Shown in pieces: positions 53,114 to 61,576 of a stretch of 64,000 bases of DNA; within the stretch, counting starts at the first letter, position 1, and each line of letters begins with the position of its first letter. Position numbers and translations under genes: made by a program. The notes beneath the pieces are model-generated. The model was given only the letters and a program-made list of their open reading frames with translations, had not been told where the DNA came from and did no database searches. This DNA comes from CAYYHA01 sp964471535 (GTDB lineage: Bacteria > Myxococcota > Myxococcia > SLRQ01): assembly GCA_964471535.1 (NCBI GenBank), contig CAYYHA010000002.1:1-64000 (forward strand), in the 5' to 3' direction.

Positions 53114-53929
53114 ATGGAAGTGAACTTGCCCCCGGGCTGGCGGACGTCGATGGTGTTGAGCGGCCTCCTTGCGCTCGTGCTTCCGCCGCTCGTCGGCGTC
53201 GTCCTCGTCAGGCGCTGGAAGCTCCGCTGGCGGGTGCTGCTCACCGGTGCCCTCGTCTTCACTGCAACACAGCTGCTGACCCGCATCCCCCTCGTCGCGG
53301 CGCTGGGACAGATCCTGCGTCCGGCCTTACGGTCGAGCCCCACCCTCGAGTGGCTGTGGCTGGTCGTGCTCTCCTCATCTGCCGGTCTCTTCGAGGAGAG
53401 TGGCCGCCTCGCCGCCTTCCGCTGGCTCCTCCGATCGGAACCACGCAGCGCGCGCATCGCCACGGTCTTCGGAATCGGACACGGCGGTCTCGAGGCGATG
53501 GTGTTGGTCGGTCTCTCGCAGATCGCCAATGGGCTGCTCGTTCCCGAAGCCTTCGCGCGGCTCGACCCGACTGCGCTTCCCGCAGAAGTGCTCGAACAGG
53601 TGGCCGAACAGGTTCGGATGCTCGAGGCCCAAACCGCATGGACCCCCTTCCTGGCGCTGTGGGAGCGGGCAGCGGCGATCGTCCTCCACGTGGCGCTGAC
53701 GTGGATCGTGGTCTCCGGGCTGCGGGATGGCCGGATCTGGCGGCGGTGGGGGCTCGCCGTGGCGCTCCACACCCTCGTCAACCTCGCCGGCGCTGGCTAC
53801 TTGAAGATCGCCGGGTCGGCGCGCCCGGCGGCGCTCTTGACCAGCGAACTCGTCGTCAGCGCGGGGGCAGCCTTCGCCCTGTGGTGTGCCGTCAGTGTCT
53901 GGCGCGCACCGTCTCGCCGTAGCGTGTGA
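53114..53929 (+). CDS. YhfC-family intramembrane metalloprotease-like protein
   Basis: A 271-residue multi-pass membrane protein with about eight hydrophobic segments. LFEESGRLAAFRWLL and IGHGGLEAMVLVG match the EExGR and GHGGxEA motifs of the YhfC family, thought to be distantly related to CPBP/type II CAAX-like intramembrane proteases; Glu and His ligands are present. Function in bacteria is poorly known. The start is 64 bases from the speH start on the other strand, and its 3' end overlaps the end of the patatin gene by 38 bases. Confidence 0.82.
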   Translation: MEVNLPPGWRTSMVLSGLLALVLPPLVGVVLVRRWKLRWRVLLTGALVFTATQLLTRIPLVAALGQILRPALRSSPTLEWLWLVVLSSSAGLFEESGRLAAFRWLLRSEPRSARIATVFGIGHGGLEAMVLVGLSQIANGLLVPEAFARLDPTALPAEVLEQVAEQVRMLEAQTAWTPFLALWERAAAIVLHVALTWIVVSGLRDGRIWRRWGLAVALHTLVNLAGAGYLKIAGSARPAALLTSELVVSAGAAFALWCAVSVWRAPSRRSV

Positions 53930-54893
53930 GGGCGCGCCGTGCCGCCTCCGCGCCCGCCTCGATGGCGCGCGCCGCCTCGTGGAAGTCCATCAGACCGATC
54001 TCGGGACACCACGGGGTGACGAGAAGCTCCGGTGGATCCCCGGCGAGGCGGCTGCGGGCGATGCGAAGCTGCATGATGTTGATGCTGGCGCTTATGACCT
54101 CGAAGAGCGAGGGGTAGCTCTCCCCGCCCCGCTCCCCGAACAGCTCCGCCGATCGCCGCCGGAGGCGCCGCCACCACTCGTCGAAGGAGGCGAGGCGAGA
54201 GCTTTCGGCCCCGGCTGCGGGTGCGTCGACCTCTCCCGGTGTGCCGTCGCCTGCCGGGCGGGCCTCGGCGCCTATTTCGCCGCTGCGGCCGGGCGGCGGA
54301 GGAAAGCGGCGCCGATCGAGGAGCATCGCCTGCAGATCGACCGCGACGACGGTGCTCGCGCCGAGGGCGCGGCAGAGGGTGACGGGCACGGGGTTGACCA
54401 GGCCCCCATCGGCCAGCCAGCGCCCGTCGCGGGGCACCGGTGCGATGAGACCGGGGATGGCGATGGAGGCGCGAACCGCGTCGCGCACCGAGCCCTCGGA
54501 GAGCCACACCTCGCGGCCGCTCATCAGCGAGGTGGCCACGGCGCCGAACGGCCGGGGGAGCTCGGCGATGGAGCCGGTGGGCAAGAGGCGTAGGAAGTCG
54601 TCGAGCACCCGCTCGCCGCGGATCACGCCGCCTTCACCGCCTAGATCGAGGTAGCCTACCACCTGCCGCCAGGAGAGGCTCCGCGCCCATGCCTCGAGGG
54701 CGTCCAGCTCTCCGGCAGCCGCCGCTGCACCGACCAGGCTCCCCATCGAGGTGCCGGCGACCACGTCGGGTGACCATCCCGCCTCCTCGAGCACCCGCAG
54801 GACGCCGATGTGGGCCCAGCCCCGCGCTCCGCCGCCGCCTAGGGCCACCCCGAGGCGTCCTGGCGGCCTCGGGGGATAGGCGACCTCGCTCAT
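53892..54893 (-). CDS. Patatin-like phospholipase (RssA type)
   Basis: A 333-residue lipid hydrolase. Oxyanion loop GGGGARGWAHIG (19-30), nucleophile GTSMG (Ser49) and DGG (Asp of the dyad, about residue 160) are intact. A long C-terminal Arg/Ser-rich region follows. The ATG overlaps the stop of the upstream protease gene (ATGA), so they are coupled. It could release lipids or act on membrane-bound lipoproteins; exact substrate unknown. Confidence 0.92.
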   Translation of the reverse strand: MSEVAYPPRPPGRLGVALGGGGARGWAHIGVLRVLEEAGWSPDVVAGTSMGSLVGAAAAAGELDALEAWARSLSWRQVVGYLDLGGEGGVIRGERVLDDFLRLLPTGSIAELPRPFGAVATSLMSGREVWLSEGSVRDAVRASIAIPGLIAPVPRDGRWLADGGLVNPVPVTLCRALGASTVVAVDLQAMLLDRRRFPPPPGRSGEIGAEARPAGDGTPGEVDAPAAGAESSRLASFDEWWRRLRRRSAELFGERGGESYPSLFEVISASINIMQLRIARSRLAGDPPELLVTPWCPEIGLMDFHEAARAIEAGAEAARRALTRYGETVRARH

Positions 54894-55738
54894 TGCCCGG
54901 GTCGACCCGGCGTGGTGCGGCGATCGATGGGCGAGGGCAGGTACTCCACGGTGGGCATGCGCTTGGGGGGCTGCGGATAGAGGGCGAGCAGATCGTGGAG
55001 GAGGTCGGGGAAGTCGGTGCTCACCGGCAGCTTCCACGCCTGCGCCTGCTCGGCGGTGATGGCGTGGTCGTGGGTGAAGTGCCCCTGTGAGAGCAGGTCG
55101 GCGAGCTTGTCCACCTCCGCCTCGTCGTCGAAGTGGCGGCGCAGCAGCGCGGTGACCGTGTCTCGCATCTGAGCGAGCGCCATCCGCGCCACGTCGGCCT
55201 GGATGAGCGTCTCGTCGTCGAGCTCACCCACCGGCTTCTTCTCCACCACGCGCACCAAGGAGGCGGCGGGCCGCGTGCCGAGCTGCGGGTCCACCGGCCC
55301 GAGCACCGCGTGGGGGTCCATCACGATCTCGTCGGCGGCGAGCGCGATCAGGGTCCCGCCGCTCATCGCGTAGTGGGGGATGAACACGGTGGTCTTCGCC
55401 GGGTGTGCCGCGAGACTCCGGGCGATCTGGTCGGCGGCGAGCACCAGGCCACCCGGCGTGTGGAGGACCATGTCGATGGCCATGTCCTTCGGTGTCGAAC
55501 GGATGGCCCGCAGGACCTCCTCCGAGTCTTCGATGTTGATGTAGCGGACCAGTGGAAAGCCGAGGAAACCCATCTGCTCCTGGCGGTGGACCATGAGGAT
55601 GGCCCGGCTCTCCCTGGCCCGCTCGAAGGCGCGGAGGAGGCGCAGCCGCTGCGACTCGATGAGGCGCTGGCGCAGCACCGGCTGCAGGCTGGCGAGAATG
55701 ATGAAGAGCCAGAAGAGCTGCCCGAGACCACCGTCCAT
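54890..55738 (-). CDS. Membrane-anchored ClpP-class serine protease (SDH/SppA-like)
   Basis: A 282-residue protein with an N-terminal transmembrane segment (LGQLFWLFIILASLQPVL) and a ClpP/crotonase-fold domain of the serine-dehydrogenase-proteinase family: HTPGGLVLAADQIARSL, PHYAMSGGTLIALAADEIVMD (nucleophile Ser in AMSGG) and LGPVDPQLG. The ATG at 55738 has GGAGG ten bases upstream; a GTG at 55747 is too close to it. Likely a membrane-associated peptidase of the SppA kind. It lies between rhomboid and patatin genes. Confidence 0.88.
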   Translation of the reverse strand: MDGGLGQLFWLFIILASLQPVLRQRLIESQRLRLLRAFERARESRAILMVHRQEQMGFLGFPLVRYINIEDSEEVLRAIRSTPKDMAIDMVLHTPGGLVLAADQIARSLAAHPAKTTVFIPHYAMSGGTLIALAADEIVMDPHAVLGPVDPQLGTRPAASLVRVVEKKPVGELDDETLIQADVARMALAQMRDTVTALLRRHFDDEAEVDKLADLLSQGHFTHDHAITAEQAQAWKLPVSTDFPDLLHDLLALYPQPPKRMPTVEYLPSPIDRRTTPGRPGQ

Positions 55739-55783
55739 ATCTGTCACACCTCCATGGCGTTGCCGCCCTGGCTCGCCCTCACC

Positions 55784-56518
55784 TCAATGGTACCGGGCAT
55801 AGTGGCCCGGCGCCCGGTACGAGGGCGGCCGGTACCCCTCGTGCTTTCGGTCGAGGAGCAGGGGAAGGAGCAGGATCCCGGCGAGGAAGCCGCCCGCGTG
55901 GGCCCACCAGGCCACGCCTCCCATGTTCTTGGGCGCGAGCAACGTGGTGAAGGTGCCGGCCACGAGCTGCTCGATGAACCAAAAGCCGGCGAAGAAGAGG
56001 ACCGGGATCTCGAAGAAGAGTGGGTAGAAGAAGACGGGCACCAGCATGACCACCCGCGCCAGCGGGTAGAGTACGAGCGCGGCGCCCACCACCCCGGCGA
56101 TCGCGCCCGAGGCGCCCAGCATCGGCGTGGTCGAGTCCGCCGAAAAGAAGACCTGCACGTGGGCCGCGGCGATGCCCGACAGGAAGTAGAAGACGCCGAA
56201 GCGGCCATGGCCGAGGCGATTCTCCACCAGGCCGCCGAAGACCCACAGGTAGAGCATGTTGCCGATGAGGTGCAGCCAGCCGCCGTGCAGGAACATGTGG
56301 AAGACGAGCGGGTAGAGCCACGCCTGGAGGGCGAAGGGGTCCTGCCGCACCGCCGCCAGGTGACGCGCCGGAACGAGGCCCCACTGCTGGATGAAGGCTT
56401 CGAGCTGCGCCTGGGGCATTCCCACCTCGACGAGGAAGGCCCACACGCAGATGAAGATGATTGCGCCGGTGACGATGGGCGGCCGGAGGGGGCGGACCGT
56501 GGTGGCGACGGGAATCAT
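55784..56518 (-). CDS. Rhomboid-family intramembrane serine protease
   Basis: A 244-residue membrane protease with six or seven transmembrane segments. HGGWLHLIGNMLYLWVFG, GASGAIAG (Ser137) and AHAGGFLAGIL (catalytic His) are the family's Ser-His dyad. The ATG at 56518 excludes 13 residues without structure; a further ATG at 56557 is possible. It is first in the rhomboid/SDH/patatin operon; only 45 bases separate it from the next gene. Confidence 0.93.
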   Translation of the reverse strand: MIPVATTVRPLRPPIVTGAIIFICVWAFLVEVGMPQAQLEAFIQQWGLVPARHLAAVRQDPFALQAWLYPLVFHMFLHGGWLHLIGNMLYLWVFGGLVENRLGHGRFGVFYFLSGIAAAHVQVFFSADSTTPMLGASGAIAGVVGAALVLYPLARVVMLVPVFFYPLFFEIPVLFFAGFWFIEQLVAGTFTTLLAPKNMGGVAWWAHAGGFLAGILLLPLLLDRKHEGYRPPSYRAPGHYARYH

Positions 56519-56745
56519 CGGGCGCGCCACCGTAGTGTGCGCGGGCGCCCGTGACAAGCCGTGTCACGGGGCTCAGGGGTTGCGCGTGGCACTTCGACGG
56601 GGCAGCGCGACGCACCACTCCCACGGTGCTCCCGCCGATGGACCCACCGTGTCCCGGCGCCCCACGGCCGGGCGATCCCCTCGAGCCGGGGGTGGCTGGT
56701 CGACGCGCCTTGTTCGGCGGCCGCCGCTGCGGCATCTTCGCCCCG

Positions 56746-57582
56746 ATGCTGGACCATGAGATGGAGATCGCCCGCCGGCTCATCCTCGAGGCGGGAGCGC
56801 TGGTGATGGCCCGCTACGGGAAGGTGGCCGGCGAGGCGAAGGCCGCCGGCGAACCGGTGACAGAGGCAGATCGGGTGGCCAACGCCCATCTCGTGCAGGG
56901 CCTGCGCGAGGCCTTCCCCGACGATGGAATCCTCGCCGAGGAATCGGCACCGCGGCCCGAATGGTGGCGCAAGCGCCGCGTCTGGTGCATCGATCCCATC
57001 GACGGGACGAAGGAGTACATCAAGCAGAACGGCGAGTTCGCGGTGATGATCGGGCTCGCCGACGGAAAGGAGGCGGTGCTGGGGCTGGTGCTGCTGCCGG
57101 CACAGGACCTGCTCTACTACGGCGGGCCGAAGCTCGGCGCCTTCCGGGAGCGCCTCGGCGAGGGATTTGCTCCCGCCGCGCCGGAGCCCATCCACGTGAG
57201 CGAGGAGCGCGAGTTCTCGCGGATGCGGATGGCCATCTCTCGCAGCCACCGCAGCGCGCTGGTGGGGGAGATGGCCGAGCGGCTGGGGGTGCGCCACGAG
57301 ATCCAACGGGGCAGCGTCGGCATCAAGCTGGGTCTGGTGGCCAGCGGCGAGGTCGAGCTGTACCTGCATCCCTCCGCCGGCACCAAGCGTTGGGACGCCT
57401 GCGGGCCCGACGCCATCCTCAAGGGAGCTGGCGGGCGGCTGACCGACTTCTATGGGCGGCCCATCGACTACGACTCCAGTGAGGTCCAAAACCGCGCCGG
57501 GCTCTTGGCCTCGAATGGAACCCGGCACGACGAGATCGTGGCCTTGCTCCGGCCCATCGCCGAGGCTGCCGGCCTGAAGTAG
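56746..57582 (+). CDS. 3'(2'),5'-bisphosphate nucleotidase / inositol monophosphatase family (CysQ-like)
   Basis: A 278-residue phosphatase with the FIG-type metal sites: EESAP (Glu of site 1), WCIDPIDGTKEYI (site 2, DPIDGT) and WDACGPDAILKGAGG (distal Asp). This resembles CysQ (PAP phosphatase) more than SuhB; the EYI after DPIDGT is typical of CysQ. It would protect sulfur assimilation by removing 3'-phosphoadenosine-5'-phosphate. Followed six bases later by the DgkA-like gene. Confidence 0.88.
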   Translation: MLDHEMEIARRLILEAGALVMARYGKVAGEAKAAGEPVTEADRVANAHLVQGLREAFPDDGILAEESAPRPEWWRKRRVWCIDPIDGTKEYIKQNGEFAVMIGLADGKEAVLGLVLLPAQDLLYYGGPKLGAFRERLGEGFAPAAPEPIHVSEEREFSRMRMAISRSHRSALVGEMAERLGVRHEIQRGSVGIKLGLVASGEVELYLHPSAGTKRWDACGPDAILKGAGGRLTDFYGRPIDYDSSEVQNRAGLLASNGTRHDEIVALLRPIAEAAGLK

Positions 57583-57587
57583 CGCCC

Positions 57588-58205
57588 ATGAAGCGCGCGG
57601 GCCTCATCGAGAGCTTCCGCGTGGCGGGGTGGGGCGTGCTCCACACCATCGCCACGCAGCGGCACATGAAGGTCCACGTGACCAGCGCGGTCATGGTGAT
57701 GATCGTGGGGATGGCGCTGCCGCTCTCTCTCGCCAGCCGCGTGGCGCTGCTCTTCTCGATCGCCCTCGTCTTCTTCGCCGAGATCCTCAACACCGCCCTC
57801 GAGCACTTCGTCGACCTGCACATCGCCGAGTTCGAGCGCGGTGCGATGCTCGCCAAGGACGCGGCGGCCGCCGGCGTGCTCGTCCTCGCGGCGGTCACCG
57901 TCTTCGTCCTCGCCGACATCCTCTACGTGAACTGGGCCCTCGTGGAGGCGAACGTCGAGGCGGTGGTGCGAAGCCTGCTCTTCGGGCTGCCGCTGACCGG
58001 CGTGGTCATCGTGATGCTCTTCGGCCCGGCGCGCTGGTGGGTGCGCCTGTGCATGCTCGTGGCGGCGGCCGCCTTCGTGTTGCCGCTGGTCCAAGCGAGC
58101 ACCGACCCCGTTTTCTCGATCCTCCTCGGGGTCCTGGTCGTCCTCGCCGCTGCGAGCCGCAGGCGCCCCGAGGCGTCGCCGCCTGCGGCCCGCGCCCCCG
58201 ACTGA
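57588..58205 (+). CDS. Diacylglycerol/undecaprenol kinase (DgkA)-like with C-terminal extension
   Basis: A 205-residue membrane protein. The first ~115 residues are DgkA/undecaprenol kinase-like (FRVAGWGVLHTIATQRHMKVH, FFAEILNTALEHFVDLHI, MLAKDAAAAGVLVLA), holding the Glu in EILNTALE. The last ~90 residues add two or three transmembrane segments not in typical DgkA (about 120 residues long). It recycles lipid alcohols at the inner membrane; substrate uncertain. Operon with the cysQ-like gene. Confidence 0.85.
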   Translation: MKRAGLIESFRVAGWGVLHTIATQRHMKVHVTSAVMVMIVGMALPLSLASRVALLFSIALVFFAEILNTALEHFVDLHIAEFERGAMLAKDAAAAGVLVLAAVTVFVLADILYVNWALVEANVEAVVRSLLFGLPLTGVVIVMLFGPARWWVRLCMLVAAAAFVLPLVQASTDPVFSILLGVLVVLAAASRRRPEASPPAARAPD

Positions 58206-58240
58206 AGCGCCCACCGCGGGCCGTTCTCACCCCCACACGA

Positions 58241-58522
58241 TCAGTGGGCGTGCGCCCCTTCCTCCTTCTTCTTGGACCCCATGAAGATGAGGGCGATGGA
58301 GGGCAAGAGGCCGAAGGCCGCCGAGTAGGCGATGCCCCAGGCCTGGTTCACCGGTTCGTCGCCGCTTCCCGCACCGACGAGGTAGAAGACGGCGACGCCG
58401 ATGGCGCCGAGGACGAAGGCGATGGTGCCGAAGAGGGTGCCGTTGTAGCCCTTGTGGTGGGCGGCGGCACCGGCGAAGTAGGCGTAGAAGCCACCGAAGA
58501 TGGGGTACAGGATGGCGAGCAT
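58241..58522 (-). CDS. Small membrane protein of unknown function
   Basis: A 93-residue protein with three hydrophobic segments (YPIFGGFYAYFAGAAAHHKGYNG, LFGTIAFVLGAIGVAVFYLVG, AYSAAFGLLPSIALIFMG) and a charged KKKEEGAHAH tail. No family recognised. It is single and lies between unrelated genes. Confidence 0.55.
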   Translation of the reverse strand: MLAILYPIFGGFYAYFAGAAAHHKGYNGTLFGTIAFVLGAIGVAVFYLVGAGSGDEPVNQAWGIAYSAAFGLLPSIALIFMGSKKKEEGAHAH

Positions 58523-58651
58523 GGCGATCCTCCGTTGAGCGGCCTACCTAACGCAGCCGGCCCGCACAGGCAAGCAGCCGGCTCACCGCCCGGCCAGTCA
58601 GCCAGCGCCCCGGGTGGCCGCGCCGCCGCTGCCCGCCGCGGCCACCCGCGC

Positions 58652-59455
58652 TCAATCGAGGACGCCCAGCTCGCTCTTGGCCCCGTCCCCGTAGCCCGCC
58701 AGCTCCAGGGTCCAGTCCTCGTCGAGCCCCTCGGCCCCCTCGGGCGCCTCCCGGTCTCGGGCGCCGGTCTCCTTGTAGCGCACCACACGACCGGGCACGC
58801 CGTCGGCGACCCACCACTCCCAGGTCCCTCGGCCGGGGGTTCCGAAGCGGTAGTGGATGGCGTCGAAGGTGCCGGCGGGAACGGTCACCGACTCGGCGCC
58901 CACCTTTGCTCCCTCCAGGCTCTCCTCGGTGAGTTCGCGCGGGGGTACGTAGGTCCCCTCCTCCACCGGAACCTCCTCGGGCTCCTCACCAGGCAGCTGC
59001 ATGCGCATGCGCAAGAGCTGCTCCCGCCCCGGAGAGAAGAGCGCCTCGATGGTGACCGTATCGCCGCTGTCCCCATCGAAGAACTTGACCCGCCACCACT
59101 CCTTTCCATCGTCGAGGCGGGCGAGGAAGGCGCGCTCCATCCACGAGCGTCCTTTTGGCCCGGGCTCCCCGGCGAGCTCCCAGCGCGTCCATTCGCCAGG
59201 CTCGTAGCCCTCACCGATCTGGTAGGCACCGGCGCCGAAGGCCATGCCGAAGAGATAGGTCGTGTACCACGAGAGGAAGAGCGGCGAGTAGCTACGCACG
59301 ATGGCGTCTCCGACGCGTTCCCCTACGGCGTCGCCGATTTTCTCGCCGGTGCGCTCGGCTGCGCGATCGATCGCCGCATCGAGGATTTGGGCGCAGCCGC
59401 CGAGCACGAGGGCACACGACAGGACGGCAACGGAGAGCAGACGGGTGCGGTTCAT
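58652..59455 (-). CDS. Lipoprotein of unknown function
   Basis: A 267-residue lipoprotein (lipobox LGGC, Cys21). After an alpha-helical start with repeated xxIGDAVGERVGDA, the rest is beta-rich with many Trp and acidic residues and repeated strand patterns (EWWRVKFFDGDSGDTVTIEALF; GTWEWWVADGVPGRVVRY). This resembles outer-membrane lipoprotein chaperone-like folds, but no name is certain. Confidence 0.7.
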   Translation of the reverse strand: MNRTRLLSVAVLSCALVLGGCAQILDAAIDRAAERTGEKIGDAVGERVGDAIVRSYSPLFLSWYTTYLFGMAFGAGAYQIGEGYEPGEWTRWELAGEPGPKGRSWMERAFLARLDDGKEWWRVKFFDGDSGDTVTIEALFSPGREQLLRMRMQLPGEEPEEVPVEEGTYVPPRELTEESLEGAKVGAESVTVPAGTFDAIHYRFGTPGRGTWEWWVADGVPGRVVRYKETGARDREAPEGAEGLDEDWTLELAGYGDGAKSELGVLD

Positions 59456-59638
59456 GGCGAGCTTCCTCCCTGGATGCGCACGGCAGAGGCCGGTCGATCG
59501 TCGCCGGCGGCGACGATGGGACCGAGAAGTTACCAGAGGGTGCCGGAAGGAAAAGCCCCCCGGCGACCGCGTTTCGGTGCAAGGCCGAGCCGGCGAGGCT
59601 TGGGGAGTGAGTCCCGCCCTCGGGCGCCGCGGGTCCGG

Positions 59639-61549
59639 TCAATCGCTCCGCACCTCGTCTGTGGGAGCGCTGGGCGCAGCCTCGGCTTCGTGCCGGCGGG
59701 CAAGGCGCACCACCTCCACCTTCCCGGTGAAGCCCTTGGAGTCGACGGCGTCCGTCGACCGCGCCCAGCGCGCGTCGACGATCGCGTCGAGGGGCAGCTC
59801 GGCGGCGGTGCGACCGTCGACGAGCACCTCGCCGGCGCGGCTCGCGCCCTGCACCCGGGCGGCGAGGTTGACGGTGGTCCCGAAGAAATCGAGTCGGTCG
59901 TTGAGGTTCACCACCAGCGCCGGCCCGGCGGCCAGGCCGATCTTCAGGCCGACCTTCCAGTCGTAGCCCAGGGCGCGCGTCGCCTCCTCGGCGGCGTGCT
60001 GGAAGTCGAGCGCGGCGCGAAGCGCCCGTTCGGGATCGGGAAAGGCCGCCATCACCGCATCGCCGATCGTCTTCACCAGCGTGCCGCCCTCACGGGCGAT
60101 CACCGCCTTCAGGCCGTCGAAGTGGCTCCATACCAGCTTGAAGGCCGCGCCGTCGCCGAGGGTGCGATACATGGCCGTGCTCGAGACGAGGTCGGTGAAG
60201 ACGATGGCGACCTTCTCCACCGAGAGGCGCACGCCGGGCGAGAGCACCTCGCTGCTGAAGAGATCGCGGAAGCGCTGCGAGACGACCAGTTCGCTCGCGG
60301 GGAGGGCATCGGTGAGCCAGGCACCGGTCTCCACGAAGAGCAGGGCGGGGCGGGCGCTCTCGTTGTGAATCGGAACAGGCTCGGTGCACCAGGCTCCGTG
60401 GACCTGGTCGTCGCCTACGAGGCCCGACTCACCGATACGTAGCGATAGGGGCCGGTCTGCATCCCCGTCGACGATGTTCAGGTATTGGTAGTGGCTTCCG
60501 GTGGTGGTGCGCAGGCGATAGCGTCCCGGCGGAAGCTCCAAAGGCACCTCGGCCGTGGCGCCGGGCGAGAGGTGCAGGCGCAGGTAGACGTGGGTGTTGC
60601 TGCCCGGACCGAGGGCACAGAACTTCGCCTCCTTGGTGGCGCGCAGGGCGGGATGGGGCTGGAACACCGCCTCCAGGCTGCGGGAGAGGTCCACGTCGAA
60701 GCGCAGGTTGCATCCGGCACAGGCGGCCTTCTCCTCGATCTCTGCCAAGGTGGTAGCGCCCTCTGCAGCGCTGCGACAGTGAGGACAGATCACGTCCCAG
60801 CGCATGCGAAGGAGACCCTCCCGTGTGGCATCGAAGAAGAGGGCCAAGGTGGCCTCCTCTTCGGTCCCCCACTGTCGCGCATAGGCGCGCGGCCGCATGC
60901 GGTGGAGATCCAGCGGTGAGCCCCCGGCGATCGTGTCGACGAGGGCGCGCACCAGCGCCGGATCGTGACGCGCTTCGAGGGGCCGGGCCCGCTCGGCGAT
61001 CTGCGCCCGTACTCCATGGGGTAGGGGCCGAGCCTCTGGGTCGGGGAGATCGGGCAGGCCCGCCCGGCGAAGCCGCTGCGGATCTTCGCCTCGGGCCAAC
61101 GCCTCGATCCACCGCCCGAAGAGACGCTTGAAGCCTGGCACCACCTGCGTGCGGGTCACGAGCCAGAGGAGCGGACCGAAGGGCGCCCGAGCCTCCGCTT
61201 CGAAGTGCACGCGCACCCGGCATCCTCCCCGGTCGAGGTGGCCGCCTTCGGGATCGAGCTCGAGGCGCATCCGAAAGCGGCGCATCGCGCCCGCCTCGAA
61301 GTGGCGCTCGAGATCGAGCAGGCGCCCGTAGCGCCATTCGAAGCGGCTCTCCACATAGCGATGGAGCACCCCCATCTCCCGGTAGCTGCCGATGACTCGG
61401 GTGGTGCCATCGGGCTGCGGCTCGTAGCGGTACTCGACGGCGGGGCGCCCGAGGAGTCGGTTGGTCAGGTCCGTGTCGCTCAACAGGGGCCACAACCGCG
61501 CAGCGGGCACTTCGGTGCGAAGTTCGAAGCTGTGCTCCTGCACGGACAT
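59639..61549 (-). CDS. Class III adenylate/guanylate cyclase with START-like and zinc-ribbon N-terminus
   Basis: A 636-residue cyclase. Residues 1-170 look like an SRPBCC/START-type hydrophobic-pocket domain (SVQEHSFELRTEVPAARLWPLLSDTD). A zinc ribbon follows (CPHC ... CAGC, about residues 265-285), then a beta region. The C-terminal ~180 residues form a class III cyclase: FTDLVSST (metal Asp), GGTLVKTIGDAVMAAF (Lys and second Asp), and FFGTTVNLAARVQ (transition-state Asn and Arg). The essential residues are present, so it is likely active; Lys-Asp positioning favours ATP. Trigger unknown. The ATG at 61549 is 27 bases from the divergent smr gene. Confidence 0.88.
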   Translation of the reverse strand: MSVQEHSFELRTEVPAARLWPLLSDTDLTNRLLGRPAVEYRYEPQPDGTTRVIGSYREMGVLHRYVESRFEWRYGRLLDLERHFEAGAMRRFRMRLELDPEGGHLDRGGCRVRVHFEAEARAPFGPLLWLVTRTQVVPGFKRLFGRWIEALARGEDPQRLRRAGLPDLPDPEARPLPHGVRAQIAERARPLEARHDPALVRALVDTIAGGSPLDLHRMRPRAYARQWGTEEEATLALFFDATREGLLRMRWDVICPHCRSAAEGATTLAEIEEKAACAGCNLRFDVDLSRSLEAVFQPHPALRATKEAKFCALGPGSNTHVYLRLHLSPGATAEVPLELPPGRYRLRTTTGSHYQYLNIVDGDADRPLSLRIGESGLVGDDQVHGAWCTEPVPIHNESARPALLFVETGAWLTDALPASELVVSQRFRDLFSSEVLSPGVRLSVEKVAIVFTDLVSSTAMYRTLGDGAAFKLVWSHFDGLKAVIAREGGTLVKTIGDAVMAAFPDPERALRAALDFQHAAEEATRALGYDWKVGLKIGLAAGPALVVNLNDRLDFFGTTVNLAARVQGASRAGEVLVDGRTAAELPLDAIVDARWARSTDAVDSKGFTGKVEVVRLARRHEAEAAPSAPTDEVRSD

Positions 61550-61576
61550 CGCGTCAGGGGCTATGCTCGCACGAGC

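Noticed and set aside
57629..60442. A 937-residue plus-strand open frame
   Set aside because: It covers DgkA-like, small membrane, lipoprotein and cyclase genes in other frames; composition is that of a shadow.
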